Numbered from the stretch's first letter, positions 34,143-42,611 are shown. The stretch is 64,000 nucleotides of DNA from Fructobacillus americanaquae (GCF_024029775.1 NZ_CP097122.1:1241001-1305000), one strand, 5' to 3'. The notes: generated by a model not told the origin, from the letters alone. Translations and numbers: made by a program.

Positions 34143-36296
34143 GTGAAATTGCGATTGTCAAATATTTTTTATTATATTGGTATCTGTGTTTTAGCAATTA
34201 TTTTTTTAGTGGCCTTAGTAATGGATCCGCTACCAATAAAAATTGCTGGTATTTCACAGAATTTAGGTTTTTCTTTCCGACTGTTAAGTTTGTGCACATT
34301 GCTTATATGGTTAGTCATTGTAAAAAAACAACAGCTTCGTTTTCAAACAAGTTGGTATTGGCTAATAATTGTTGGAATTATTTGTCTGCAGTTGTTTTTC
34401 GTTCTTAATTTTTTTAGGCCTGTTTATACCGATACAAGCTATATTGTTGATATGGCGGCGAGTCTCAGTCATGGAAGCCATGACTGGCCCTTTTATTTTA
34501 TTACTTATCCGAATAATTATAATATTACCGTTGTGTGGGCCATTATTTTTAAAGTATTATCATTAGTAGGTATCAATAGTGTTCAACTAGCATACCCTTG
34601 GATACAATTAATTGCTCTTGATTTCAGTATTCTGATGTTCTTTTGGGCGATTAAAATTTGGTCGAAAAGTTATGCTAAGTGGCTTCTGCTGTTAGCTTTG
34701 GCATATCTGCCAATTTTCATGTATACTATTTTTCCCTATAACGACATTTTTAGTGTTTCTTTACTTTTTCTGTCCATTGGATTTTTTGTTCGGTACTTAC
34801 TGGCACATTCGTTGAAGCAACAATTTGTGTATGGGCTTCTACTGGCATTTGCTATGGCTGCAGCAGTTACTATTAGACAGAATACAATTGTTATTTTAAT
34901 TGCTTTGTTGATAACGATTAGCATTCTCAAAAGCATTTCGATTAAGCAAAAGGGTATTTTAATCGGCGTTGTTGTGTTATCTACTTTATTATTCAACTTT
35001 GCCTTTAAAACCACACAAAAACATTTTAATTATCATCCACAAAAACAATTGGTGACACCAGCAATCCGTTATATTAACATGTCTTGGAATCCTGCGACTT
35101 CAGGAGAAATTGATGGAAATGATGCTTGGCGTTATGCTAATCTTGATAAATCAAAACGGAGTGAATTGTTAACAGATGAATTAAAAAGTCGGTTAAAACA
35201 ATTAGGACCAGTTGGCATTATCAAGCATGTGATTAAAAAAACTGCTTTTATGTTTTCTATTGGTTTTCCAAAGCAAGACATGGACGGGCTCAGTAGCCAT
35301 TCAACATCAATTAGTACTACAACGCTGTTTACTTTTTTGTCTAATTTTTTTCAACCAATCTACTTAAGTTATCTCTTATTAGCACTATTGGGCGTTACTT
35401 TTAAAGTAAAGAATTATGATGGTATTGAAAAGGCGTTGAGTCTTTTTTCTTCTTTATCAATTACAGGTATTTTTACTTTTCAAATTCTTCTTTGGGAAGT
35501 CAGAGATCGCTATGTTTTGCCTATGTTACCATTCTTAATTGTTTTGACCGCATTATTTTTTAAGGGACAAGGGAGAAAGAAGAGTGACGGACAAACTTTT
35601 TTTCAAAAGCTGACTGCAATGATTGAAAAGCGAAAATCAGAATTAATAGTGAGCGCTATTGGCATACTCGTCTTACTTGCTTTTGGTTTGTCTTATCAAC
35701 AGCAGAATCACCAGAAAAAAGGCATTATTGAACAAACTAATGTGCAGTATAGTTCAGGTTACTGGCGTTATGCTGAAGGAAATCAAAGTAGTCGCCTTTT
35801 GCAACCTGCCACTACCTATCAAACTGCAACATTTCAATTGAAACATGATGCTAACGATTTAACATTGAATACGAATGACTTGGACCAAGGCGCCATTGAT
35901 CAATTAAAAGTATTTTTGGTTAATCAATCAAATGGAAAACAACACAAAATTCAGCTAACAGCTACGCAAACACATTACCCAGTTTCACTGACGGAGGGGG
36001 CTTATCGATTTGTCGTAAAAAATATTGGGCAAACAGACATCCGCAGTGCACTGTTAGTTAGCCAATTATCAAACCAAATTCAAGGGCCTGCTGTCTTTGC
36101 AAATCATCACCAACTTGATAAGGAACGGCTTTATTTCACATTGAGTGAGGTCCAGAAACAGCCACTATTTGCAAAAGACGCACTGCGTTGGCTTTATGCT
36201 ATCTATGCTATAATTGCACTGATAGCACTCGTAATCTTTTGGAAAATATTGATCACTAACCACCATTTAGAAAATAAAGATTTGGAGCAAATTTGA
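34143..36296 (+). CDS. Large membrane glycosyltransferase, GT39/PMT-like GT-C fold
   Basis: GT-C enzymes use lipid-linked sugars outside the membrane. The protein (about 717 residues) has some 12 membrane segments in the first two-thirds, an external loop after helix 2 with RPVYTDTSYIVDMAASL (acidic residues in the catalytic region), and RDRYVLPMLPF near residue 460, the pattern found at the end of the GT39/ArnT-like core. The C-terminal part is an external beta-rich domain (about 545-690) before the last helix. I chose GTG 34143 because GAGG is 8 nt upstream; ATG 34122 in frame lacks a ribosome site. The stop overlaps the next ATG. It is a second candidate transferase for the Gtr-type decoration. 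Confidence 0.7.
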   Translation: MKLRLSNIFYYIGICVLAIIFLVALVMDPLPIKIAGISQNLGFSFRLLSLCTLLIWLVIVKKQQLRFQTSWYWLIIVGIICLQLFFVLNFFRPVYTDTSYIVDMAASLSHGSHDWPFYFITYPNNYNITVVWAIIFKVLSLVGINSVQLAYPWIQLIALDFSILMFFWAIKIWSKSYAKWLLLLALAYLPIFMYTIFPYNDIFSVSLLFLSIGFFVRYLLAHSLKQQFVYGLLLAFAMAAAVTIRQNTIVILIALLITISILKSISIKQKGILIGVVVLSTLLFNFAFKTTQKHFNYHPQKQLVTPAIRYINMSWNPATSGEIDGNDAWRYANLDKSKRSELLTDELKSRLKQLGPVGIIKHVIKKTAFMFSIGFPKQDMDGLSSHSTSISTTTLFTFLSNFFQPIYLSYLLLALLGVTFKVKNYDGIEKALSLFSSLSITGIFTFQILLWEVRDRYVLPMLPFLIVLTALFFKGQGRKKSDGQTFFQKLTAMIEKRKSELIVSAIGILVLLAFGLSYQQQNHQKKGIIEQTNVQYSSGYWRYAEGNQSSRLLQPATTYQTATFQLKHDANDLTLNTNDLDQGAIDQLKVFLVNQSNGKQHKIQLTATQTHYPVSLTEGAYRFVVKNIGQTDIRSALLVSQLSNQIQGPAVFANHHQLDKERLYFTLSEVQKQPLFAKDALRWLYAIYAIIALIALVIFWKILITNHHLENKDLEQI

Positions 36297-37189
36297 TGAA
36301 CACAGCAGTTTCTGCAGTTATTGTTACCTATAACCGCTTGCCACTACTAAAAGAAGTGATTAAAAGTTTGCAAGAGCAAACTTGTCCACTCAATCATATC
36401 ATTGTCGTTGATAATGCTAGTGAACAGGATACAAAGAAATATTTGGAATCATTCGGCAATCAAATTGATTACGTTCGCTTAGAAGAAAACCTCGGTGGTG
36501 CAGGTGGATTTAACCGTGGCGTTCGTTATTTCATGGAAAATACCACTGACGATTGCGTTTGGCTTATGGATGATGATACGGTTACTCACCCAGATACCTT
36601 GGAAAAGTTACTAACTTTTGCTGATCAGCAACCAAATTTTGGTTTTCTAGCGTCGGATGTCCGTTGGACGGACGGACACAGGGCAAAGATGAATCAACCA
36701 GCACCAATGAATCGATTGCATACAATTCCAGAAGACCAGGTTGAGCCAGTGCGATTACAAAACGCAACTTTTGTTTCCTTGCTTGTGAAGCGCAGTGTGG
36801 TTCGCAAAATTGGCTTGCCTATTACTGATTTCTTTATTTGGGGCGATGATATCGAATATACGGAACGTGCAGGTCGTGTTGCTCCTGGATACTTTGTCCC
36901 ATCTGCAAAGGTCACTCACAAAATGGGTGCTAATGTGGGTTCAAGTCTATTAAATGATGGTCCTGCACGGACGCCTCGTTATTTTTATTCTTATCGAAAT
37001 AAGGGATACTATATTCGCAAGCGTGACTGGTATCGAAAGAACCGTGCTCGTTTGCGTACATTCGCTGAATATTGGCAAATTAAGTTGTCTCATACGGATC
37101 GTAAGGCTGAAAAGTTGGCGGTCATGAAAAAAGGAATGAAGGCAGGGCGTCATTTTAACCCTGTTATCGAATTTGCAAAAGAAAAATAA
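36296..37189 (+). CDS. GlfT2-like galactofuranosyltransferase candidate (GT2)
   Basis: It is a 297-residue cytoplasmic GT2 enzyme: SAVIVTYNRLPLLKEVIKSL, HIIVVDNAS, ENLGGAGGFNRGVRYF, WLMDDDTVTHPD (DDD metal motif), and FFIWGDDIEYTERAGRV. The NLGGAGGFNRG and WGDDIEY pair is characteristic of GlfT2-like and related rhamnosyl/galactofuranosyl transferases. With glf in the same cluster, transfer of galactofuranose from UDP-Galf is the best guess, though rhamnosyl transfer remains possible. Start ATG 36296 shares one base with the previous stop; TTTGGAG precedes it. It is the last gene before a terminator-like structure. Confidence 0.82.
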   Translation: MNTAVSAVIVTYNRLPLLKEVIKSLQEQTCPLNHIIVVDNASEQDTKKYLESFGNQIDYVRLEENLGGAGGFNRGVRYFMENTTDDCVWLMDDDTVTHPDTLEKLLTFADQQPNFGFLASDVRWTDGHRAKMNQPAPMNRLHTIPEDQVEPVRLQNATFVSLLVKRSVVRKIGLPITDFFIWGDDIEYTERAGRVAPGYFVPSAKVTHKMGANVGSSLLNDGPARTPRYFYSYRNKGYYIRKRDWYRKNRARLRTFAEYWQIKLSHTDRKAEKLAVMKKGMKAGRHFNPVIEFAKEK

Positions 37190-37212
37190 ATAGTGTCACT
37201 AATTAACGATTG

Positions 37213-37287
37213 AAACGATGAATTTATTCTGAGCGTTGTAGCAGACAACGATTAGTATTGAGTTAGGTTTAAATCGTTTTTTTTATT
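37213..37287 (+). terminator. Two-stem terminator-like structure after GlfT2-like gene
   Basis: AAACGAT (37213-37219) pairs with ATCGTTT (37273-37279), enclosing a second hairpin CGTTGT/ACAACG (37234-37250), and is followed by a run of T. Confidence 0.5.
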
Positions 37288-37561
37288 AATATTTGAAAAA
37301 ATTAATGATTTTGTTCATAACTAATAAGTAGTAAATAAAGTGGCAGTGTAAAAGATATTGATTCCGCTCAATGTTATGGGCTGAGTTGTCTGTGTGAGAA
37401 TAGTAGGATAACTATTGTCAAATAAAACATGAAGTAGGTTACTGACATTGGCAGTGATAATAAATGGCTTGGTAAATATAGATTACATAGAAAAAGATAA
37501 AAATAGTAATAGTATCAAATATTATTATAGAATGAATGTAGTACCTTTGGGAGTATAAAAA
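37288..37561 (+). other. AT-rich intergenic stretch before acyltransferase gene
   Basis: No ORF with a plausible ribosome site or RNA gene is visible. A TATAGAAT near 37525 may be a -10 for the acyltransferase. The rest shows nothing recognisable. Confidence 0.4.
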
Positions 37562-38506
37562 ATGACAAAAAGAATTGAATGGATTGATGTCGCTAAAGCT
37601 ATCGGTATTGTACTGGTTGTTTATGGGCATGTGATTTTAGGCTTGCATGATAGCGGTATTTGGAAGGCTAGTCAAAATTATGATTGGCAGCACTCAATTA
37701 TTTATAGTACTCATATGCCATTATTTTTCTTTTTGAGTGGTATTTTTGCAGTTCGGTGGGTTGAGCGCCCCGCTAAAAAGGCAATAGGGCAAAAATTACG
37801 AACCTTGATTGTTCCTTATTTTATCTGGGGATTTGTTCAAGCCGTTGTTATGCAAGTTTTTGCTAAAAGTACCAATAACGGCCAAGGACTTGGGAATGCG
37901 TTACAGTTGCCATGGATTCCTTATGCACAATTTTGGTTTCTTTATGATCTCTTTTGGATGTTTCTTGTCTACTATTTGATTATCCACGTTTTTCATTGGC
38001 CATTCCTGTCATTATTAATTTTTTCGTTCTTATTTTTTGGAATTTCGCCTTTTTTGAATTTTTGGGAGTTTTGGCGGATTGGTTATTATTTTGTGTTTTT
38101 CTTACTAGGGACAAAAGTGCTTAGCTTAGGATACTATTTGGATAAAATGAATCCAATTGTTGATTTCATTTTATTTATTTTGTTACAGGTAGCTTATTTC
38201 GAGTTAGATTTATCAAAGTTTTGGCATAACGTATTTTCTTTTTTTGTAGCTATGGTTGGCATCTTTGTTATTATCCATCTTGCCAAATATGTTAATCATC
38301 GGGCTGTTGATTATATTGGCCAAAAATCTATGGTTATTTATGTTTTGCATATTATGTTTACTGCAGGAAGTCGAATTTTTCTAGCCAAAGTTGGTTTGGA
38401 TAATCTTTATTTTCAAGGAATAGTTGGGCTATTTTTGGGCATTTTGGGTCCTTTAGTAGTGTACCAAGTAGTTCGTAAGGTGAACCTTGATCGTTACTTG
38501 TTTTAA
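37562..38506 (+). CDS. Membrane acyltransferase (Acyltransferase 3 family)
   Basis: These proteins transfer acyl groups, commonly acetyl, to extracellular sugars. The 314-residue protein has about 10 membrane segments, starts with RIEWIDVAKAIGIVLVVYGH (His at 23 matches the conserved active-site His), then STHMPLFFFLSGIFAVRW, the family's second landmark, and LRTLIVPYFIWGF. There is no fused SGNH domain. TGGGAG precedes the ATG. Located between the glycosyltransferases and gtrA, it probably O-acetylates the polymer of this cluster. A WecH/OatA-like role on another substrate cannot be excluded. Confidence 0.88.
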   Translation: MTKRIEWIDVAKAIGIVLVVYGHVILGLHDSGIWKASQNYDWQHSIIYSTHMPLFFFLSGIFAVRWVERPAKKAIGQKLRTLIVPYFIWGFVQAVVMQVFAKSTNNGQGLGNALQLPWIPYAQFWFLYDLFWMFLVYYLIIHVFHWPFLSLLIFSFLFFGISPFLNFWEFWRIGYYFVFFLLGTKVLSLGYYLDKMNPIVDFILFILLQVAYFELDLSKFWHNVFSFFVAMVGIFVIIHLAKYVNHRAVDYIGQKSMVIYVLHIMFTAGSRIFLAKVGLDNLYFQGIVGLFLGILGPLVVYQVVRKVNLDRYLF

Positions 38507-38677
38507 AATTGTCTGTTTCAGTAATAATCAACTGTAGAGCCAGTGTGCTGCAACTGATAATCAAATGTTTTTTTCAGATCCTGATTGAAAATTAATAGGT
38601 TAAATGAAAAACTAATTGTTTTCGTTGCAATCATCATGTATGCTACCTAATGTATCTAAATTTGATTGAGGGCGATT

Positions 38678-39121
38678 ATGGAAAAACTAATTGATTTTTA
38701 TAAAAAGTATGAAGAGACTCTTTTGTATCTCTTTTTCGGCGGAGCGACCTTTGTTGTTTCTGTTGTAACCTATGCGCTCTTTTCTGCAGTGCTACATTGG
38801 AACTATACTTTGGCCTATGTGGCTTCTTGGTTCTTGGCAGTATTTTTTGCCTACGTAACAAATCGGATTTGGGTTTTTAAATCAGAAGTGCGCGATTTAG
38901 CTGGATTATTTCGTGAAATTTGGCAATTCTATTTAGCGCGAATTGTTACTGGTGTGATTGGTTGGTTGATTCTGATGTTTGGTGTTAATTTGTTACATCA
39001 AAATGATCTCGTTTGGAACGGTATTCAAAACATCTTTGTGATTATCTCAAATTATGTTTTAAGCAAGCTTTACATTTTCAAAGAAGTAGAGGAAGTAATT
39101 GAAGATAAAATTAATAAATAG
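38678..39121 (+). CDS. gtrA: GtrA-like flippase
   Basis: GtrA proteins are small four-helix membrane proteins thought to flip polyprenyl-phosphate sugars. The 147-residue product shows FFGGATFVVSVVTYALF, a second helix, then the conserved VTNRIWVFKSE and NYVLSKLYIFK motifs. ATG 38678 follows TGAGGG; TTG 38666 is in frame but overlaps that site. It lies apart from the GtrB-like gene (31518), separated by the GT-C genes and the acyltransferase, but completes the three-part decoration system. The 13-bp stretch GAAAAACTAATTG at its start is also found about 75 bp upstream, so a small duplication may have occurred. Confidence 0.88.
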   Translation: MEKLIDFYKKYEETLLYLFFGGATFVVSVVTYALFSAVLHWNYTLAYVASWFLAVFFAYVTNRIWVFKSEVRDLAGLFREIWQFYLARIVTGVIGWLILMFGVNLLHQNDLVWNGIQNIFVIISNYVLSKLYIFKEVEEVIEDKINK

Positions 39122-39130
39122 TTTGGGAAA

Positions 39131-39156
39131 AGAGCCTGCAATCGTAGGTTCTTTTT
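39131..39156 (+). terminator. Terminator closing the polysaccharide cluster
   Basis: AGAGCCTGC (39131-39139) pairs with GTAGGTTCT (39144-39152) with two G-T pairs, followed by T. Confidence 0.75.
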
Positions 39157-39306
39157 CTTTAATCTGAAAGGTAAACGTTATTTTTAAGATACTTAAATAA
39201 GCATTGACCTATAGTAACAATGGCTATATACTCAATACGTCAGTTACATTGATGTTGCAATGCAATTAATGTGTAGGAGATAATACGAATATAAGGAGTC
39301 TGCAAG

Positions 39307-40047
39307 ATGTTTAGAAAGAAAAAAATCTTGCTAACTACGACGGCGGTAGCTGTCGTTTTAACACTGGGGGCCACTACTTTTATTGTTAATGCAGTTACGA
39401 ATCCAACTGACCAAGAACAAGGATTTATAACTAAAAAGAAAAGTAGTTCGGCCCAGTCTTTTAGTCAGAAAAGTGTTGCTTCCACTAGTCAAAAAGAGCA
39501 ATCGGCTACTAGCAGTGGTAGCAATCAAAGCGCTGCTACTACTAGTTCTAATACCAATAAAGTGGATGCCAATTCTAGCGCAAGTACTAGCTCAAGTGCA
39601 GGCACTAACCCAAGTACGAATTCAACTTCGTCCACTGCGACTCCTGTGGTAAGTAATACTCTTACGCAAGACGATTTTCGTTCTAGTGATGATTTGGCTT
39701 ATCGGATGATTGCTCTCTATGGCTTGGCAAATGGCGATGATCAATGGCAAAAATTGAGTTTGATGCAGTCAAAAGGAATTATTTTGACAAAAATGGCTAA
39801 CCAGTCCAATCCGACTTTTACTGCGAAGGTTGTTGGTGGTACCGATAGTGACGTTGCTTATTATAAGTACTTGATGAATGATACAAGTTCGGCAAGCCAA
39901 AATGGAACAAAGCCAATGTCCTTTAGCCAAAATAATACCACCGATTATCGAGCATCAATTACTGATGTTTTGAACTATGTGAATTCGATTGGTGGTCGTT
40001 CAGTAGTACAGAAAATGAAGTTTCAATTGGTTGAAAATTCAAACTAA
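39307..40047 (+). CDS. Ser/Thr-rich secreted or membrane-anchored protein
   Basis: No family recognised. The 246-residue product has a basic start (MFRKKKI), a hydrophobic segment (residues 7-28, ending FIVNAVTNP) and a long Ser/Thr/Asn low-complexity stretch (about 42-115), then a folded-looking C-terminal domain (LTQDDFRSSDDLAYRMIALYG to QKMKFQLVENSN). The N-terminal helix can be a signal or an anchor; no LPxTG is visible. AAGGAG precedes the ATG. The domain organisation resembles the 143-residue protein at 21389, though the C-terminal domains do not look alike. Its place directly after the polysaccharide cluster hints at a cell-surface role only. Confidence 0.75.
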   Translation: MFRKKKILLTTTAVAVVLTLGATTFIVNAVTNPTDQEQGFITKKKSSSAQSFSQKSVASTSQKEQSATSSGSNQSAATTSSNTNKVDANSSASTSSSAGTNPSTNSTSSTATPVVSNTLTQDDFRSSDDLAYRMIALYGLANGDDQWQKLSLMQSKGIILTKMANQSNPTFTAKVVGGTDSDVAYYKYLMNDTSSASQNGTKPMSFSQNNTTDYRASITDVLNYVNSIGGRSVVQKMKFQLVENSN

Positions 40048-40145
40048 GCTTTATTAAACAATCAAATAGATAATATCAATTATGAATAGCTTAGATACTC
40101 GAGATTGACTAAAAAAATTGGTCAGGTGCTGGTTTATCTATGCAG

Positions 40146-40177
40146 AAAGCACGGGACAATTTGGTCTCGTGCTTTTT
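40146..40177 (+). terminator. Terminator after Ser/Thr-rich protein gene
   Basis: AAAGCACGGGAC (40146-40157) pairs with 40164-40175 (one G-T), AATTTG loop and T-run. The remaining 40178-40412 holds no gene or RNA I recognise; two TAGAAT elements near 40320-40350 may be -10 sites for the small gene that follows. Confidence 0.8.
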
Positions 40178-40412
40178 AATTTAGCTGGGGCGCCCTCAGT
40201 TCTGTCATAAAGAATTTGACTAGCAATTGTCTGGGCCGCTGAGTGATTTAAAAATTCTAATTTAGGCGCCAGTATGGCAGCCGGTGACCAAATGTCATGT
40301 TAAGAATGAATTTGTTTAGAATTGTCGCTAATAAAGATGTAGAATACTACCTAGGTGGTGTTCAACCGGATAAGATTTAGAGAGTAAACGACGTTACAGA
40401 GGGGAGAGAGAC

Positions 40413-40616
40413 ATGTTATTACCGATAATGATACTAGTATTTGCAATTGGAATTTTTGTGTACGTAATGCTTTTGGTAGGTTATATAGCCTACAAAATTA
40501 TTTTCTTAATTTTGAAATTAGTTGTGAATGTCATTAGCGATCATTTGTCAATGAGACGACCCAAAAGACGGAACAAAAGGCAGTCGGAAACAGTCGATAA
40601 TCTTTCGGATTTTTAA
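40413..40616 (+). CDS. Small membrane protein, 67 residues
   Basis: Not recognised. The first about 48 residues are hydrophobic and may form one long or two short membrane helices (IMILVFAIGIFVYVMLLVGY, then IIFLILKLVV). The C-terminus is strongly basic (MRRPKRRNKRQ), as expected for a cytoplasmic tail under the positive-inside rule. AGGGGAGAGAG lies at good distance before the ATG, which supports translation. It stands alone between two unrelated genes. The type resembles small accessory membrane proteins or single-helix toxins, but nothing here favours either. Confidence 0.6.
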   Translation: MLLPIMILVFAIGIFVYVMLLVGYIAYKIIFLILKLVVNVISDHLSMRRPKRRNKRQSETVDNLSDF

Positions 40617-40723
40617 AGCTGATGTTTACAATTCACCTTTTCAACGGCTGTTCTGTTGGTTTACAATATGTATGAACGATTTTTGAAAACAACATACGTA
40701 ACCAATTCAGGAGGAACAAACGC

Positions 40724-41647
40724 ATGGCAAAAGAAGTAACAATTGGTAAGACTGATGTGAAGACAACTAAGCTTGGTTTGGGGACCAACAAGGTTGGTGG
40801 TCACAACCTTTTTCCTGGTTTGAAAGATGAAGACGGCTATGCTTTGGTCAAGGAAGCCTTGGATGCAGGGGTCGTCTTGATTGATACTGCCTATATGTAT
40901 GGGGAAGGCCGGTCTGAGGAAATTATTGGTGATGTTATCCAAGACTACGACCGGTCAAAGATTGTGATTGCCACTAAGGGCGCTCAGGATGCCAGCAATG
41001 GTAACAAGCCCAACAACAGTCCAGCATTTTTGAAGCAAGCCGTTGAGGACTCCTTGAAGCGTTTGAAGACCGATTATATCGATATCTTCTACATCCACTT
41101 TCCAGATGAAGCAACGCCAAAAGACGAGGCCGTTGCGGCATTGAACGAATTGAAGGAAGCCGGTAAGATTCGGGCAATTGGGGTGTCAAACTTTAGCCTT
41201 GAGCAGATTAAAGAGGCCAATAAGAATAACCAGGTTGATATTGTCGAAGATCACTACAGCTTGGTTTACCGTGGGGCCGAAAAGGATGAGTGGGCTTACT
41301 TAAAGGAAAATCAGATTTCCTTTGTTCCGTATTTTCCATTGGCATCTGGCCTTTTGACGGGTAAGTACACGAAGGATGACTACGCCAAGTTTGAAAAGCA
41401 ATACAGCCAGGACCAATTTACTACTATTTTGTCTGCCTTGGACAAAGTTAAGACGATTGCCGCTGGCCATGGCGTAACTGTGGCCCAAACAATCCTGGCT
41501 TGGTACATTAAAAACCCTGCCATTGGGGCCGTGATTCCTGGTGCGCGCAATGCTGATCAGGTCAAGGCAAACGTTCAGGCGTTGGCTGTTGACTTGACGC
41601 AAGCTGAATATGAACAAATTGATCAGGCATTTGTAGTTTTTAAGTAA
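40724..41647 (+). CDS. Aldo/keto reductase
   Basis: It is an NAD(P)H-dependent oxidoreductase of the AKR superfamily, soluble and cytoplasmic. The 307-residue barrel protein shows GLGTNKVGGHN, the signature DTAYMYGEGRSEEIIG with catalytic Asp and Tyr, the catalytic Lys in VIATKG, His in YIHFPDE, then GVSNFSLEQI and the cofactor end VIPGARNADQV. AGGAGG precedes the ATG at good spacing. Substrate is not predictable; similar proteins are called oxidoreductases or iolS-like. It is a single gene that converges on rpsT at a shared bidirectional terminator. Confidence 0.92.
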   Translation: MAKEVTIGKTDVKTTKLGLGTNKVGGHNLFPGLKDEDGYALVKEALDAGVVLIDTAYMYGEGRSEEIIGDVIQDYDRSKIVIATKGAQDASNGNKPNNSPAFLKQAVEDSLKRLKTDYIDIFYIHFPDEATPKDEAVAALNELKEAGKIRAIGVSNFSLEQIKEANKNNQVDIVEDHYSLVYRGAEKDEWAYLKENQISFVPYFPLASGLLTGKYTKDDYAKFEKQYSQDQFTTILSALDKVKTIAAGHGVTVAQTILAWYIKNPAIGAVIPGARNADQVKANVQALAVDLTQAEYEQIDQAFVVFK

Positions 41648-41734
41648 TTGCTATTAGAAAGTAATGGGCTATCTTTAGTTGTCAAAGTCATGGCTGGCAG
41701 TTTTTAATTGGCGAATCAACAATTAGCTCAACAA

Positions 41735-41770
41735 AAAAATCCCCCAACTCAATTGAGTTGGGGGATTTCG
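41735..41770. terminator. Bidirectional terminator for aldo/keto reductase and rpsT
   Basis: A nearly perfect palindrome, AAATCCCCCAACTC (from 41737) with its complement ending at 41768, flanked by A-run on the left and T on the right. Confidence 0.85.
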
Positions 41771-41788
41771 TTTATCAATTTTAATTGA

Positions 41789-42040
41789 TTACTTTACGTA
41801 CTTAGCCAAACGTGACTTTTGACGTGAAGCCTTGTTCTTCTTAATCAATCCCTTTGATTGGGCGTGATCAATAGCTGATGATACTTGCTTGTACATTTCA
41901 GCAGTATCAGCAGATCCGGCCTTGGCAGCCTTCAAGAAGCGCTTAACGGCAGTGCGGTAAGCTGACTTTTGTGGTTCGTTACGATCGTGCTGCTTAGCAC
42001 TCAAACGAACTCGTTGAATTGATGATTCAATAATTGGCAT
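41789..42040 (-). CDS. rpsT: Ribosomal protein S20
   Basis: S20 binds 16S rRNA in the small subunit. The 83-residue basic protein starts MPIIESSIQRVRLS and has the typical KSAYRTAVKRFLKAA, IDHAQSKGLIKKNKASRQKSRL segments. The usual N-terminal AN of many S20 proteins is replaced by PIIESS, as in Lactobacillales. AAGGAGA lies at proper spacing. It is located 46 nt downstream of rpsO on the same strand, so the two may be co-transcribed. It ends at the bidirectional terminator. Confidence 0.97.
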   Translation of the reverse strand: MPIIESSIQRVRLSAKQHDRNEPQKSAYRTAVKRFLKAAKAGSADTAEMYKQVSSAIDHAQSKGLIKKNKASRQKSRLAKYVK

Positions 42041-42086
42041 ATGTCCGTCTCCTTAAATTTGATTCTGGTTATTTGTAAGCAAAAGC

Positions 42087-42356
42087 TTAACGACGCAAAC
42101 CTAAGCGCTTGATCAATTCACGGTAACGCGTAACGTCAGTACCACGGAGGTAACGGAGCAAGTTACGACGGCGACCGATCTTCTTCAAAAGACCACGTTG
42201 TGAATGAAAATCATGCTTGTGCGTTTCCATGTGACCGTTCAATTCGTTGATGTCAGCAGTTAAAACTGCAACTTGAACTTCCACTGAACCAGTATCGCCT
42301 TCATGGCGGGCATATTCCTTCATGATTTCGTTCTTACGTTCTTGTGTAAGGGCCAT
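42087..42356 (-). CDS. rpsO: Ribosomal protein S15
   Basis: S15 binds the central domain of 16S rRNA. The protein starts [12 protein letters not shown] and ends LIKRLGLRR, exactly 89 residues as usual, with [18 protein letters not shown] and [23 protein letters not shown] in the conserved core. I chose ATG 42356 because AAAGGTGG is 8 nt upstream; an upstream GTG overlaps that site. A structured leader and a good sigma-A promoter precede it. S15 commonly represses its own translation through its leader in bacteria; here the leader could serve that role. Confidence 0.97.
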   Translation of the reverse strand: MALTQERKNEIMKEYARHEGDTGSVEVQVAVLTADINELNGHMETHKHDFHSQRGLLKKIGRRRNLLRYLRGTDVTRYRELIKRLGLRR

Positions 42357-42375
42357 AATCATTTCCACCTTTCTT

Positions 42376-42450
42376 AAATGTCTCCAAGTGCTGAGAGAAA
42401 CGACGGTGAGACGTCAATCTAAGGACTTGGACAGTTGTTTTGACAACATG
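42376..42450 (-). promoter_or_regulatory. Structured rpsO leader, candidate S15-binding element
   Basis: The approximately 90-nt leader contains a long-range perfect 7-bp pairing (TCCAAGT near 42384 with ACTTGGA near 42426) enclosing a multi-branched region, and a GTTGT/ACAAC hairpin at 42434-42447. This resembles autoregulatory S15 leaders in general layout. The binding itself is an inference. Confidence 0.4.
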
Positions 42451-42454
42451 ACTA

Positions 42455-42482
42455 ATTATACGGGTTTTTCAAAAAAAATCAA
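42455..42482 (-). promoter_or_regulatory. rpsO-rpsT promoter
   Basis: On the minus strand, TTGATT (42477-42482) is 16 nt from TATAAT (42455-42460), a good sigma-A promoter. Confidence 0.7.
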
Positions 42483-42572
42483 GAATGCTTGACGTGCAAG
42501 CAAAAATCAGCTTTGTCATTTTCTTAATTGGCAAGCATTCTGCCATTTAGCAGGGGCAACTAAGGGCTTTTA

Positions 42573-42581
42573 TGGTAGAAT
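42573..42581 (+). promoter_or_regulatory. Extended -10 promoter for gatCAB
   Basis: TGGTAGAAT lies 31 nt before the leader ORF and is similar to the relQ and DUF402 promoters. No clear -35. Confidence 0.5.
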
Positions 42582-42611
42582 AGAACAGTAATTACATCAG
42601 AAAGGATAGCC

